Part shown: positions 1 to 10,811 of the stretch, one piece after another
How positions within the stretch are numbered: position 1 is the first letter of the stretch
Layout: every line of letters begins with the position of its first letter
Source of the DNA: Paratinospora sagittata
Lineage: Eukaryota; Streptophyta; Magnoliopsida; Ranunculales; Menispermaceae
Length of the DNA: 64,000 nt
Direction: 5' to 3'
Assembly (NCBI GenBank): GCA_035771175.1
Contig: CM069604.1
Location: 17,857,115-17,921,114 of the forward strand
Notes under the pieces: model-generated
The model's input: the letters and a program-made list of their open reading frames with translations, nothing else
Database searches by the model: none
What the model was told of the DNA's origin: nothing
Made by a program: the position numbers and the translations under genes

Positions 1-1665
1 TTATCTACAAGGTCATTGGTTGATGCTACATCAGGAGGTGCACTATTGGGGAAGACAACAAATGAAGCATTGATGTTGATTGAAGAGATGGCCTCCAATA
101 CATGAGCATTCAAGTGAGAGGGCATCAATCAAGAAAATAGCTAGTTTACATGAGGTTGATCAAATGACCTCTTTGTCTACACAAATGGCTAGTATGTTGC
201 ATCACATGGCAGCTTTATCTGACAAGGTTTTCACTCTAGAAGGAAGTCCTTCATCTTTCATAGCATCCATTGCCGTTGCAAGTTCAGTTTCTCAAAGTTT
301 TGGTGGTCAAGAAGAGCAAGTACAGTTTGTGAACAGCAAATTGTACAATTATAGAGGGAACCAAGACAACTACAGAGGGAACCAATTTGGCAACCAAGTG
401 CCAAATTAGTATCATCCAGGATTTAGGAATCATGAAATTTTTTCCTACTCCAACAATAGAAATGTGTTGCAACCACCACCGAGGTTTAACTCACAAGGGC
501 AAGTTCAAGAGAAGAAATCAAACCTTGAAGAAGAAATGACTACTTTTCTAAATGATTCAAACAAGAGGTTCACTAAGAATGAAACAAAGATGAATGAATT
601 GGCTGCTTCATGGCTAATCAAATGAGTACCATGAGTCAAGTGATAACTCAAGTGAGCAACTTGGGTGCCTCTGTTAAGAATTTGGAGACTCAAGTTGGGC
701 AAGTGGCTGCACAAATGAGTGCACAACAGAGCAACAACTCTTTCCCAAGCAATACATAAGTGAATCCAAAAGAGAGGTGCATGGGTATCAAATTAAGGTG
801 TGGTAAAGAAGTTGAGAGTTCTCCCTTACCGAGCAAGGTTAAGCCGAATTCATTTCCTTCTTCACTATCCATTCCATCATATTCACAAGCTCCAGAAGAG
901 GTTGAAAAAGAAGTTGAAGAGGGGAGTCTACAGAGAGGCAAAGGAGTTGCTAATGAGAAAGGAAAAGAGGTGAAGAAAGATGAGTATGTACCGGGTTGTA
1001 TCACATTTTCGGACAATCCACCTATTCTTAAGAACCCCATTCCATATCCTCAACGTTTTGCAAAGAAAAAGCTAGATGAACAGTTTGCAAGATTTTTGGA
1101 TATTTTTAAGAAAATCCACATCAACATTCCTTTTACAGATGCTTTGGAGCAAATGCCCAACTATACCAAATTTATGAAGGATGTTATGAGTAAGAAGAGG
1201 AAGCTGGAGGAGTTTGAAACTGTCAAGCTTACTGAGGAGAGCAGTGCCATTCTGCAGAAGAAGTTGCCCCAGAAGCTCAAAGATCCAGGAAGTTTTACTA
1301 TACCCTGCGCTATTGGCACTGTTTCTTTTGATAACGTATTTTGTGACTTTGGTGCAAGTATAAATTTAATGCCTCTTTATGTTTTCAAGAAACTTGAACT
1401 TGGAGAGGTGAAGCCCACTACAATCTCTTTGCAATTGGCAGACCGATCCATCACATACCCCTGGGGCATCATTGAAGATGTGTTAGTAAAAGTTGACAAG
1501 TTCATTTTTCCTGTGGACTTCGTAGTGCTGGACATGGAAGAGGATGATGGAATGCCATTGATACTTGGGAGGCCATTTCTAGCGACTGGTGGAGCATTGA
1601 TAGAGGTGGAGCTTGGTGAACTGACTTTGAGAGTCAATGAGGACAAAGTACTATTCAAGATCTAA
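1..1665 (+). pseudogene. gag C-terminal part and aspartic protease (Athila-like), broken
   Basis: The stretch encodes the C-terminal half of a plant Athila/Tat gag (an NxYRGNQ-like repeat near 340-390, a YHPGFRNHE-type segment near 410, PPPRF near 475) and then a retropepsin-like protease from about 1290 to 1665. The protease active-site motif reads DFGASINLMP near residue 195 of the frame beginning at 760, where D-[LT]-GA is usual, and the flap-distal motif LILGRPFLATGGA follows. The frame is interrupted by a TAA at 757-759 and by earlier shifts, so the apparent start at 760 is only a GTG after a stop and not a real initiator. Protease processes gag-pol precursors in virus-like particles. 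The copy is inactive as read. Confidence 0.75.
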
Positions 1666-2038
1666 CACACAACCAAAGTTCCAGGGAAGAAGAACATTTG
1701 TTACCAAATTGATGTGGTGGATGTTACTGATGAGAGTGCCACCAAGGCTTTTGAAAAGCCCACACAAAGATTCCTTGGAGCCCTATATGGAAAAAGTGGA
1801 GCATTTAGATGACCTTCCTCCTTTGGCGTGGACGGATCCATATTTGATGCCTCATGTCGAAGATGAAGATTTGTTGCATCTCATGATTGGGCATAAGAGA
1901 AAAGATGGCTATCTCCTTCGGGCCAAGAGGAAAAGATTAAAGGATGACTTCAACATGGATCTAGGAAATATTAAGGCAATGCTTCTAGAAGATCCGCCTA
2001 AAAAGAAAAGAGAGAGTTTAGCTAATGACTATAAATAA
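1666..2038 (+). other. post-protease linker and short open frame, no RT
   Basis: After the TAA ending the protease frame the same frame still reads a typical post-protease linker (CYQIDVVD near 1700), then a second frame stays open to a TAA at 2036-2038, encoding a charged, Lys/Arg- and Asp-rich segment with no reverse-transcriptase motif. Immediately after comes the GCG..TTGTCGGTAGGCAACCC stretch that normally follows the end of pol in Athila-type elements. The RT-RNase H-integrase module is therefore missing between about 1750 and 2035. Whether this is an old deletion or a fixed non-autonomous family cannot be settled from one copy. Confidence 0.5.
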
Positions 2039-3629
2039 GCGTTTGTCGGTAGGCAACCCAACCAATTTTTGTCTATGTTTCTATCTTTATTCTTAGTCAT
2101 TGTAGTATAGAAATTGAGTTTTTGACTTCCACTAATGACATTCATTTTTGTCCCTTTAAGGTTTTAATTCAAGTTTGGGGGGCCCTCGGCGCTACTAAGA
2201 GAAAGAGAAGCATTTTGGGAGACTTCTACCCTCATGGGTTAGGGGAGTATCGTTACCTTCCTCTTATATTGCTTTCTTTGTGTGCATGTTTTTGCATTGA
2301 GAACAATGCCAACTTCAAGTTTGGGGGAGAGTTTGAATTCTGGTGTCTTTAGTGGAAATTTTTGAAATTTTTGTTTTTGATAAGTATAGATCATGAATAA
2401 ATCCATATTCCTTAATGAATGTTGATTTGATTTGATCTTGTATGGATGGTCTATGAAAAGATTAGCACTAGGTTTTGAACATGACCTGTGAAAAATTAGA
2501 AAGTACTCTTAAGTCTGTGTGCTTGATTTGTTTTGTCATGCTTATTGGAAATTTTTGTTGACTTTTGAGTATAAAATTATGATCATGAGTTCCACTTGCT
2601 ATTTAAATTGAGATTTTGCAAGTTAAGCTTCATTGAATCTTACTTTTCAAACTGAACTCTAGAACTTGCTTGATCTCTTCTCAAGGCGAAATCCTAGGAA
2701 TCATACCATGTGAGATATGATGTAGGCCATCTTTGGACAGTTTGAGACATAAAACCCACCTAGCTGTGTACTACCCATAGTTACCCTATTTTGAGCTTTA
2801 TATATTGTTCTTTGTCACCTAAAATGATTAGCCAAGGCCTTTGATTGAAATTCCCCTGTTTTTCACCCTTGCACCCTTAAATCTTTAAAGTAAATGAATT
2901 ATAATGGGTTGGGTTGTTTTTCATGGGATTTTATGTGTAAATGTGCTATGGAATGAAAATGTATGTGAAGGTGATGAGCAAAAGTTCAAAATGTGTAAAA
3001 AGAAGAAAAAGAAAGGTGAAGAAAAATAATGAAAAGAACAAGTATAGTCTTCATCAATGAGTGAATTAAATAAGTTTGGGGGTATGTAAAGGGTGATGTA
3101 ATGATTCATTCTATAAGGCATGAGATGTTTAAAGGTGCTATGTATAAATGATGTTTTGGGTGTATTGAGCTGCATTTTATCCATGTTATCAAACCCTTAA
3201 CCTTAGCCTTACGTTACAAACTAACAAAGTCCTATTGATCTTAATTGGTGTGAGTCCTACATTAGTGGAGAGAAGTGTGAGAAGCAAGCATATGAAGTTC
3301 ATGTTTTGTTTGGTTGAGATTATATTCTTATCTTGCTTGCATTGGTCTGTATAATTTATGAGTGGTCATGTGAATGATTTTTTGTGCTTGTTTGTCAATG
3401 AGGATAGAAGAGAATGCATTGCTTTGCAAATTGAAATTCTAGACAAGAAGTTAAACTTTCGAAGTTTTCCTTGAGTCATGTTGTGTGAAATGGATGCTTT
3501 ATTTGAGATCATGAGAACCCATTTTTACAAGTCAAATTTTTATTCATTTTGGAATATGTGAAGAGTTTATTTATTTACTTTCATTTTTCTCTTTGCTCGG
3601 GACGATCAAAGTCTAAGTTTGGGGGAATT
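2039..3629 (+). other. long non-coding 3' UTR with four polypurine-tract-like copies
   Basis: No convincing gene is present in this 1.6-kb stretch. It carries four near-identical AAGTTTGGGGG tracts at about 2171, 2317, 3072 and 3615; the last one directly precedes the LTR and is the functional-looking polypurine tract that primes plus-strand DNA synthesis. A homologous 3' UTR is present in reverse orientation at 27772-28406, including two of the same tracts. Short open frames here (for example 2122-2352) look like chance. Confidence 0.7.
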
Positions 3630-5098
3630 TGATAATTGAGTTTTAATAGTTAGTTTGCATCTTAATTTGATAGATTTTTGTGTTCATTCGATTAGTTTTT
3701 AGGTGTTTTTTGCTTGATTAATATACTTAGTTGTTTTAGATGCGTTTAGGCTTTATCTTACATATTGATAGGTTTTCGTCATGAATAAATGACTTATTGA
3801 TACATGTTAATATCATAAAAGTTATATGTTTTGAGTATATTTCATTGTAGTTCATTCTTTGATTAATTGCTTGGAATTTACACTTGTTTTTGATTTGTTT
3901 TGTAGGTAAATAAGGAGTCCAAAGTGGGTTGAATCAAGGCTAAATTGATGTTCAAAAGAAGTTAAAAACATGTGCAAGAAGTGGAAAAAATGGCTAAATC
4001 CACAACTGGGCACACAAATGAGGCTCTGGGCGCCAAAAGACTGAAAAAAAAAGTACTGTTCTGGGCGCCGCGGCGCCCAGAAATCCTTAACGCAGCACCG
4101 CGGTGCCAGTGATTCTAGTTGCTTTTTAGCAACTCTTCCCGATTTAACAAGTTTTCTAATAGATATTGGACGACTTAGGGGGCGTATGATAGATGGATTT
4201 TTAGGGTTTTTTTAGAAGAAGAAAAAAGCAAAAAGCAACGGGAGATTTGAAGAGACCAAGAGAAGAAAGGAGATTTACCACCATTGAAGGGGTTTTCTGA
4301 CTTAGTTTTCTTCTCTTTGTGCTCGTAATGTTATATTCTGTAGTTTTATATCTTTTTATTCTTGTATCTATGATTATGAATATGAGCTAAACTTCTAATC
4401 TAGAGGTTTAATTGATATACGTTGGATCTTATGGTTTGAATAATATATATATTTCTTCTTTATTGATTTGTGGATTTATTTGCAATTTCCGATCAATAAT
4501 GCTTACAAATTGTTGGTCACATTTTGTATGATCTTAGATTTGGTATCTATCACTCGGGAGAGGGGATATTGAATTGGATTAGGAAAATTGCGACCTAAGG
4601 TAATTGTATCGTGTTGGGAAACCTACAATTCCTTTGGAAATCACTTTAAAATGGATCCAAAATCTTAAAACATGTTTAAAACATTAGTTTATCACTTGGG
4701 AAAGGGGATTAATGTGTTAAGCATAGGTAATTGAACTATCACTTGGAAGAGGGGTTTAATTAATTTATTATCCAAAATTTATAATTCCATGATTCAATGA
4801 TTTGCATGATCTTTTGAAAACCATAAGTGATAACATAGTGAAATTAATCTTCTAGAGTTTCTAATCATTGTTTTTCCCCCAATTTAGTTTAATTTGAATT
4901 GATTTACTTTAATTTTTTTTTGTTTTAATTCAAGCACATTAAATCATCATTTTTATCACCTAAATAAAATTAATCTCATAGTAGTATTGGGCATTTATTT
5001 CAGTAAAATTACTTTTCCCTATGAATACGATACCCGACTCACCTCGGTTTTACAACTTGATAAATTTGTTTACTTGCGAATTTAAATTTTCTCTATCA
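3630..5098 (+). repeat. 3' LTR of the Athila/Tat-type element
   Basis: The LTR starts TGATAATTGAG immediately after the polypurine tract and ends CTCTATCA where the interrupted integrase resumes. It is AT-rich, about 1.47 kb, and shares its start and a GC-rich internal island with the minus-strand LTR at 33885-35476, so both belong to related families. No clear TATA box was recognised. Confidence 0.8.
4060..4081. repeat. 22-bp perfect GC-rich palindrome inside an AT-rich LTR
   Basis: The core CTGGGCGCCGCGGCGCCCAG (4061-4080) is its own reverse complement and is flanked by a pairing T and A. A related half-motif, CTGGGCGCC, lies about 35 bp upstream. It sits in the U3-like part of the LTR upstream of a polypyrimidine/AG-rich zone, so a protein-binding or cruciform role is possible but unproven. 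Confidence 0.85.
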
Positions 5099-5099
5099 A

Positions 5100-6130
5100 T
5101 GGGAGCATATTACTATAGACTTTATCACAGGGCTGCCCAGATCTCAGGGTAGATATGACGCCATTTGGGTGATTGTAGATAGATTGACTAAGTTTGCACA
5201 TTTTCTTTTGATGAACACCAGAGACTCAATTGACAGGCTGAGCAGATTGTATGTTCGGGAGATTGTGAGATTACATGGAGTACCTGTTTCTATTGTATCG
5301 GATAGAGATTCACGTTTTACATCGAGTTTTTGGCAGGCCATGCAGACTCGATTTGGTACTCATCTCCGTCTTAGTACAACATTTAATCCTCAGACTGATG
5401 GTCAGATTGAAAGGGTGATACAAATGCTTGAAGATATGCCCAAATCATGCACATTAGAGTTTGGTGGGACTTGGAGTGAAAGTTTACCATTATGTGAATT
5501 TGCTTATAACAACAGCTATCAGGCCAGTATAGGTATGACACCTTATGAGGCCTTGTATGGTAGGCCATGTAGATCTCCGACTTGCTGGTATGAAGTGGGA
5601 GAATCACAGTTATTAGGCAGAGATTGAAAATTGCCCAAGATCGAAAAAAGAGTTATTTTGATAATCGACATAGACTTTTAGAGTTTGCAGTGGGTGACCT
5701 GGTATTGCTTAAGGTCTCGCCACGAAAAGATCAAATGCGGTTTAGGGTGAAAGGGAAATTAGCTCCCCGTTTTGTTGGACCGTTTAAGGTCTTGGAAAAG
5801 TTTGGTCCGCTAGCATACAAACTTGCTCTACCTCTTCAGTTGGTCAGTGTTCATAATGTATTTCATGTTTCTATGTTAAGGAAATACCATACAGACCCGA
5901 CTAAGTATCCAGACCCAACACGCATTTTAGATGTCACACAGTTACAAGTTGGGGAGGATGCTACTTATGAAGAGAAACCCATTCAGATTCTTGACAAGAG
6001 GATTCAAAAGTTGAGAAATAAAGAAATTCCTTTAGTCAGAGTCAAATGGCAATTTCATGACAATGAGGAGCAGACTTGGGAACCCGAGGACCAAATGAGA
6101 GAGACATTTCCTGATCTCTTTACCACTTGA
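5100..6130 (+). pseudogene. integrase catalytic core and chromodomain of the Tekay remnant
   Basis: The frame from 5100 to 5627 encodes the integrase core with all three catalytic acidic residues visible: the Asp of TIDFITGLP at the start, the Asp of VSDRDSRFTS near 5300, and the Glu of DGQIERVIQ near 5405. It stops at 5625-5627 just before a short deletion and frameshift. The second frame (5624-6130) holds the integrase C-terminal KGKLAPRFVGPFKV segment and a chromodomain-like end (YEEKPIQILDKRIQ through VRVKWQFHDNEEQTWEPE). Integrase inserts the cDNA; the chromodomain is thought to direct insertion to heterochromatin. The enzyme is split and 5'-truncated, hence inactive. Confidence 0.85.
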
Positions 6131-6188
6131 GGTATAATTCTCCTTATCTTTTAAATTTTGGGGACAAAATTTCTTAAGTTGGGGAGAT

Positions 6189-8599
6189 TGTAACACCCCA
6201 TAGTTTTAATTATACATCTACATTGACTTATACGTATATCGACGTGTATACGTACTCGTATTCCATACGTAGGAATTAAGGAAATTGAATTACATAAATT
6301 AAATAAGGTAAATTAAATTATATGAATTAAATAAAAAGTGAAGTTGGGCATTAATTGGTGGATGGGAGCATATAATCAAATTAAAATAGGTTGCTCATCT
6401 TTTTAATTCAACACGTGTTAAGCTTGCTGGCAATTTATTAGACACGTTTTCAGCTTAATGAACTGCTGGCACAGTCTAAATTAAGTTGCCGAGTTGAAAT
6501 GAAAACTAGTTTGAACAAGAGAGAACCAGAGAAAACGCTGAGGAAGAAGGAGAAGGCTTGGGTTGCCAATCCAAGGTAAATTTTGGGTATTTTGAACTAA
6601 TGTTTCCAGTTTTGAACTTCTCTTGATGAGTTATGCAACATAGTTGATTTTGGTTGATTTCCAATGGTAGATTGGATGATTGGAAGAGTTGGTTTGATGT
6701 TGGAAATTGGTGAAATTGGACTGTAATTGACTGGTAAGTGTTTGCTTATTGTTTAGCAAGTGGTTTGGGTTTGAATTTGAGATTGAATGACGTATTTTCA
6801 TGGTGGAAAACTCCACCTCAGCTGTTGAATCAGCTGAGGGTTTGGAGCTCCTGTAACGGAGTTTTTGATGGGGTTAATTGTGTTCACTGGGTGATTATAA
6901 TTCTAAGTATTTGTATTAGTGTAATTGAGTTGTTGTTTGAATGGGAAATGTTATAGAGATTGGAATTTGGAAGGTCAAAGGTGCTGGAAAAACTTGAATG
7001 TTGAGAATGTAATGGTAAGGTGTTTATTGATGTATTGTGATCAGTTTGATGATGAATTGACTGAAATTCAGTGACTAAAATTACGTGCAGGATATTCTGA
7101 AACTGTACATGTGTGTTGGTGAAGATCGTGGTGATCAATGGATGCTGGGAATTTGGTGAATGCAAGTGAAATGGTGAAAGTGCTAAGTGAGTAGTGAGCT
7201 GAAATTTAGTAGAGTTGGCAATTGACTTGTGTTAAGAGTAGTACTCATTGTAAGTATATATTAATGAAGTTGAGAATTGTCTTATGGGGTTGATACGTAC
7301 ATTCATATATGTATATATTAATGAGGTGAGAATTATATTAATATATTAATATGTACATATATTAATATATGAATGGGGTTGAGAAGTATATATTAATATG
7401 TATATATGAATGGGGTTGAGACTTATTTTATGGCATACAAAATATATTAATTGAATAATATATTGGTGGGATTGAGATGTTTATATATAGATAATATTAA
7501 GTTTCATGATTATATATTGACACGTAGTATTTGAAGGCATATTTGAGAGTGAAATCATAAGGGAAATAATCGGTTATTATTGTTTGGTGAAATTACAACA
7601 AAGTTTGGAATAGGTGGGGACAATACGCAGCGGTAGTGATATTTGGTGAGCACTAGTTTGTTGACATTGGGTGAGTATTCTTCTATTTCTTGGTTACTTT
7701 CTATGGCATTCTAGCTATGAACTGTTTGCAATGATAAGCATGTATGAATGGCATGGTATATAATTGCATTGATTGAATTCATAAAAAAATATTTCAAAAA
7801 TGAAGCATGTCTAACTTGTAAGAACATGTTAGAACATGAGTCATTCCAGGAATAAGTCTCGCATGAGTAGTACCTTGAGTATCTCATGAGCTTAGTTGCT
7901 GTCTTGGAATTGATTGTGATGAAATTGAGTATGAGAGGACAGTTAGGCTATCCTTATTTGGGCCAAACGAATCCCGCTCTATACTTAGAAGGTGGGAGAT
8001 GGGTATGACATTCAGTGGGAAAGTGAAATTGTTTTGAAAAATGTTGCCGGAAGCTCCAAGCTATTTTGTGCATATATGTATTGTTCTCTTTGCACTTGAA
8101 TCTTTAAATGTATTTGATTTTGATTTTATCAACATGTTTATTAAATGCATATGAATGCCATAGAATGAAAATTACTCATTGAGCTTGTTGTAGCTCACCC
8201 CATTGCCTCCAATATTTCAGGTAAAGACCCAAAAGCAAAAGGAAAAGCAAAAAAATGATAAACCTTCTTCTGGAACTCTACTTGCTATGTATGTATGGAG
8301 GAAACAGTTAAAATATAATTACTTTTGATATGTATAATTAGCATGTACTACATATATTATCACTTAGACAAGTGGAGTGATGATATGACTTCTAGTTGAT
8401 ACATTAGGGTATGAAATGCTGTTATGATAATGGCTTTGGATATTTATTTATGATTTTGATTTGTGATCTATCAGGAAATTTTGAAATTCGTGTATTTACA
8501 TTAAGGCTGACAGTGTATTGTATACTGTATGTAGGAATATATAGTGTATAGTATACTGTGTTGGTCATGACGTCAGCTTACGTAAGGGGCGTCGTGACA
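6189..8599 (+). repeat. 3' LTR of the Tekay remnant (about 2.4 kb)
   Basis: The LTR starts TGTAACACCCC next to the polypurine tract and ends GTCGTGACA, the usual TG/CA ends. Between about 7240 and 7440 it contains imperfect repeats of a TATATTAATGxGGTTGAGA unit. Near its 3' end are a hairpin box (8180-8197) and a TTTCAG/G junction shared with three other chromovirus LTRs in this window. A candidate splice donor CCAAG/GTAAAT occurs at 6575/6576. Confidence 0.85.
8180..8221 (+). promoter_or_regulatory. LTR hairpin box and 3'-splice-like site (Tekay LTR copy)
   Basis: TGAGCT (8180-8185) and AGCTCA (8192-8197) form a 6-bp perfect inverted repeat around the loop TGTTGT. It is followed by a pyrimidine-containing stretch and AATATTTCAG/G with the AG at 8219-8220. 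The same arrangement recurs in three other LTR families here. Function as a splice acceptor is inference. Confidence 0.5.
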
Positions 8600-8880
8600 C
8601 AATGACTGAATATAGTGTTGTTTTACAATAAACAAATACGTATCAAACAATTATAATTGATAAGGATGATTTTATAAGGATGACTTTATAATTGATAAGA
8701 ATGATTTTATACTATATATAAAAATAATTTTATACAAGTTTATTGTAATAAATCTTCTATACACATGAATACTTCTTATAAATACATACTTTATTTCAAA
8801 GGTTTGAAACCTATATTCAGCTCATGGAACTGATAAATCCTACACCTTAAACCTAGAAGCTAGGTGGGAAACCTAATAAT
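8600..8880. other. AT-rich spacer with short direct repeats, no gene
   Basis: The stretch lies between the end of the Tekay LTR and the first recognisable gag codons of the next element. It contains imperfect repeats of ATAAGxATGATTTTATA near 8660-8710. No LTR or primer-binding site of the following element was found, so that element appears 5'-truncated here. Confidence 0.5.
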
Positions 8881-8914
8881 CCAACTAGGCACTAAAACAA
8901 ATCTTATTTGTACC

Positions 8915-10130
8915 ACAGTATGCCAGAACAAACGCGATGTTGGCCACCAACGACTCGATCCATGCCTCAAGGAATGAGCCACCTGGAGATGCAGAACCAT
9001 CCAGAATAGAGACAATATTTATTCTGGAATAATTCACAGAAGACGCAAATACTCTAGGTGGAGCACTCACAGCCAACCGACCACCACCAGAGATGGGTAA
9101 TGGGTCATCGGTACAACTACTGACTGAGATGAACAAATTCTTCCAGCGGTTCGTGAACTACGTGGACTTCAGAATGGAAGAAGCCTAAAGTCAACGTGTT
9201 GCAACTCAACCACCTCACGCAAATGCGGGAAGAGTAGAAGAAGACTATCAGACCAAACAAATAACAAAGTTTAAAAGATTACAGCCATTAGTTTTTGACA
9301 AAAAACCCGATTCGGACACAACTAAAAAATGGCTAGACGAAACTCGAAAAGCCTTTGAAGCAATGGGGGTTTGAATGAGAGAAAGATTTTCCTTGCTGCA
9401 TACCAACTGGTTGGCATTTCGCATAGTTGGTGGAAAATGATTAAGGAAGATCCAACCTTGGACGTGGTGAAAATGACATGGCCGGAATTTGAAGCCGTGT
9501 TTATTGAAGAATACTTCCCCAAAGCCACCAAAAGGCAAAAGCGGTTGGAATTCTCCAAATTGTACCAAAGACTAATGATGGTACAAGTATATGCAGCAAA
9601 ATTTACAGAATTATCAGTCTTTTCCCTATCTACTGTAGCAAATGAGAGAGATAAAGCCGAAAAATCCTATAATGGACTTAGGCCTGAATTAAGGCAGGCA
9701 TTGTCCATTTTGGAGGTGGAAAATTATAAAAAAGTTGTAAATCGGGCCATGCAATTCGAACAAGAAAGGCAGCAGCAAGAACAAATGAAGAATAAAGGGA
9801 AAAGCCCGTCAATCTTTCAAGGGTTTGGAAACTTGAGAATGTTTCAAAAGAAGGAGGAAACAGGAAATCAAGATACAGTTGAAATGAAGCCAAAGCCTCA
9901 CAGGTCAAACGTAGGAAATTCTAGGCAAATACAACAGGGTTAAGTGAACCATAGAAACCTCGAGAAAGAATTGGGACACCAGGGACCAAGATGAAATCCG
10001 GATCATAGGCAGGATACTAGAATATGTTTTCGATGTTGACGAGCAGGTCACATCACAAAATATTGTACTCAGCCCTAGCTACCTGCTCCGACAAATCAAA
10101 ATGTTGTACTAAGGCAGCCTAATCAACCCA
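8915..10130 (+). pseudogene. gag of the old chromovirus, with broken zinc knuckle
   Basis: Gag-like codons begin near 8920 with several stops; a long frame (9371-9943) encodes the retrotransposon gag core, including AAYQLVGISHSWWKMIKEDP and WPEFEAVFIEEYFP, ending in a Gln/Glu-rich basic segment. Downstream near 10026-10062 a CCHC zinc knuckle is recognisable (CFRC then GH then C) but is interrupted by an in-frame TGA. Gag would form the virus-like particle and bind RNA. The gene is split by frameshifts (at about 9372) and stops and is not functional as read. Confidence 0.8.
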
Positions 10131-10235
10131 AGCCACGACTGCAAGGTGAAAACTTTGTTGTTGCGGCAAATTAGCAGCGTGATACTGCCGTAGTTAAAAG
10201 TATATTTCTTTTAATTCAACTCCAAAGTCTGAGTA

Positions 10236-10811
10236 TTGTTTGATACGGGATCCACCCATTCATTTATAACTCCTTCCATAGTACAACCACTAGGATTAGA
10301 AGTTGAACCTTTACGTCCAAAACTGATGGTAACCACACCCGTGGGGGCAGAAGTAGAAATTACACAGCTATGCTCCAACTGTGAACTTAGGATGAGTGAC
10401 GAACTTTTCCCGATAAATCCTTTAGTTTTAAATATTGAAGATTTTAATCTGATTTTAGGAATGGATTGGTTAATCCAGGTTAATGCTCAAATCGAATGCC
10501 TGAAGAAACAAGTATATGTGACCCTTCCAAGCCAAATTATTCTTAAAATACAAGGTTCAAGCCATTGTTTTCCCAAATCAGTAGCTGCAACCCTAAAAAT
10601 GCAACTCAAGGGAGATATAGCTTTTACGAAACCTCTTCTCAAAGACCAGAAAGAACGTGCCCAAATAAGTAAAATAAGTGACTTACCAGTGGTATGTGAG
10701 TTTCCCTTAGTATTTTTAGATGATCCCCCTGGAATACCACCTATTCGAGAATTTGATTTTGAAATCAAGTTACTACCAGGAACTGAGCCAGTATCCATTC
10801 CTCCGTATTGA
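10236..10811 (+). pseudogene. aspartic protease and RT-linker of the old chromovirus
   Basis: The 191-residue frame starts with the protease active-site motif FDTGSTHSFI and later shows LILGMDWL, the conserved second protease motif, then the usual linker PVVCEFPLVFLDDPPGIPP leading to RT. It ends at a TGA at 10809-10811, where an Arg codon would normally continue into RT (IPPY then stop, then MAHTEL). The stop makes it a fragment of a formerly continuous pol frame. The active-site Asp is intact. Confidence 0.85.

Larger units (their letters stand above)
1..5098 (+). mobile_element. Athila/Tat-type Ty3/gypsy element, gag-protease only, 3' part with LTR
   Basis: This element enters the window in gag, runs through a retroviral-type protease and a 1.6-kb non-coding 3' region, and ends in a 1469-bp LTR starting TG and ending CA. 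No reverse transcriptase, RNase H or integrase is present between protease and 3' UTR, so it looks like a non-autonomous derivative of the kind called TR-GAG or a large internal deletion. The right boundary is sharp because the next base resumes the integrase of another Ty3 element in frame, so this copy is nested in that element. Its 5' LTR lies left of the window. Lineage assignment rests on gag/protease style, the repeated AAGTTTGGGGG tracts and the TGATAA-type LTR start. Confidence 0.8.
5099..8599 (+). mobile_element. Tekay/Del-type chromovirus, 3' remnant
   Basis: The remnant contains the integrase catalytic core, a C-terminal chromodomain, a polypurine tract (AAGTTGGGGAGAT) and a full 3' LTR. 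Everything 5' of the integrase core lies beyond the Athila-type insertion, outside the window. Chromodomain plus the GRYDAIWVIVDRLTKFAHF-style integrase core places it among the plant Tekay/Del chromoviruses (established family knowledge). Confidence 0.85.

Noticed and set aside
760..1040. Independent start of the protease frame at 760
   Set aside because: The codon is GTG directly after a TAA; gag similarity continues across the stop, so it is a broken gag-protease frame.
2122..2352. 76-codon ORF in the 3' UTR of the first element
   Set aside because: It overlaps conserved polypurine motifs, is composition-driven and is not preserved in the reverse-oriented relative.
5624..6130. Stand-alone chromodomain gene
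   Set aside because: It is the frameshifted C-terminus of the Tekay integrase directly upstream.
9040..9140. Minus-strand ORF 8885-9136 as a gene
   Set aside because: The plus strand carries gag-like codons of the old chromovirus in the same interval and the minus ORF has no recognisable feature.
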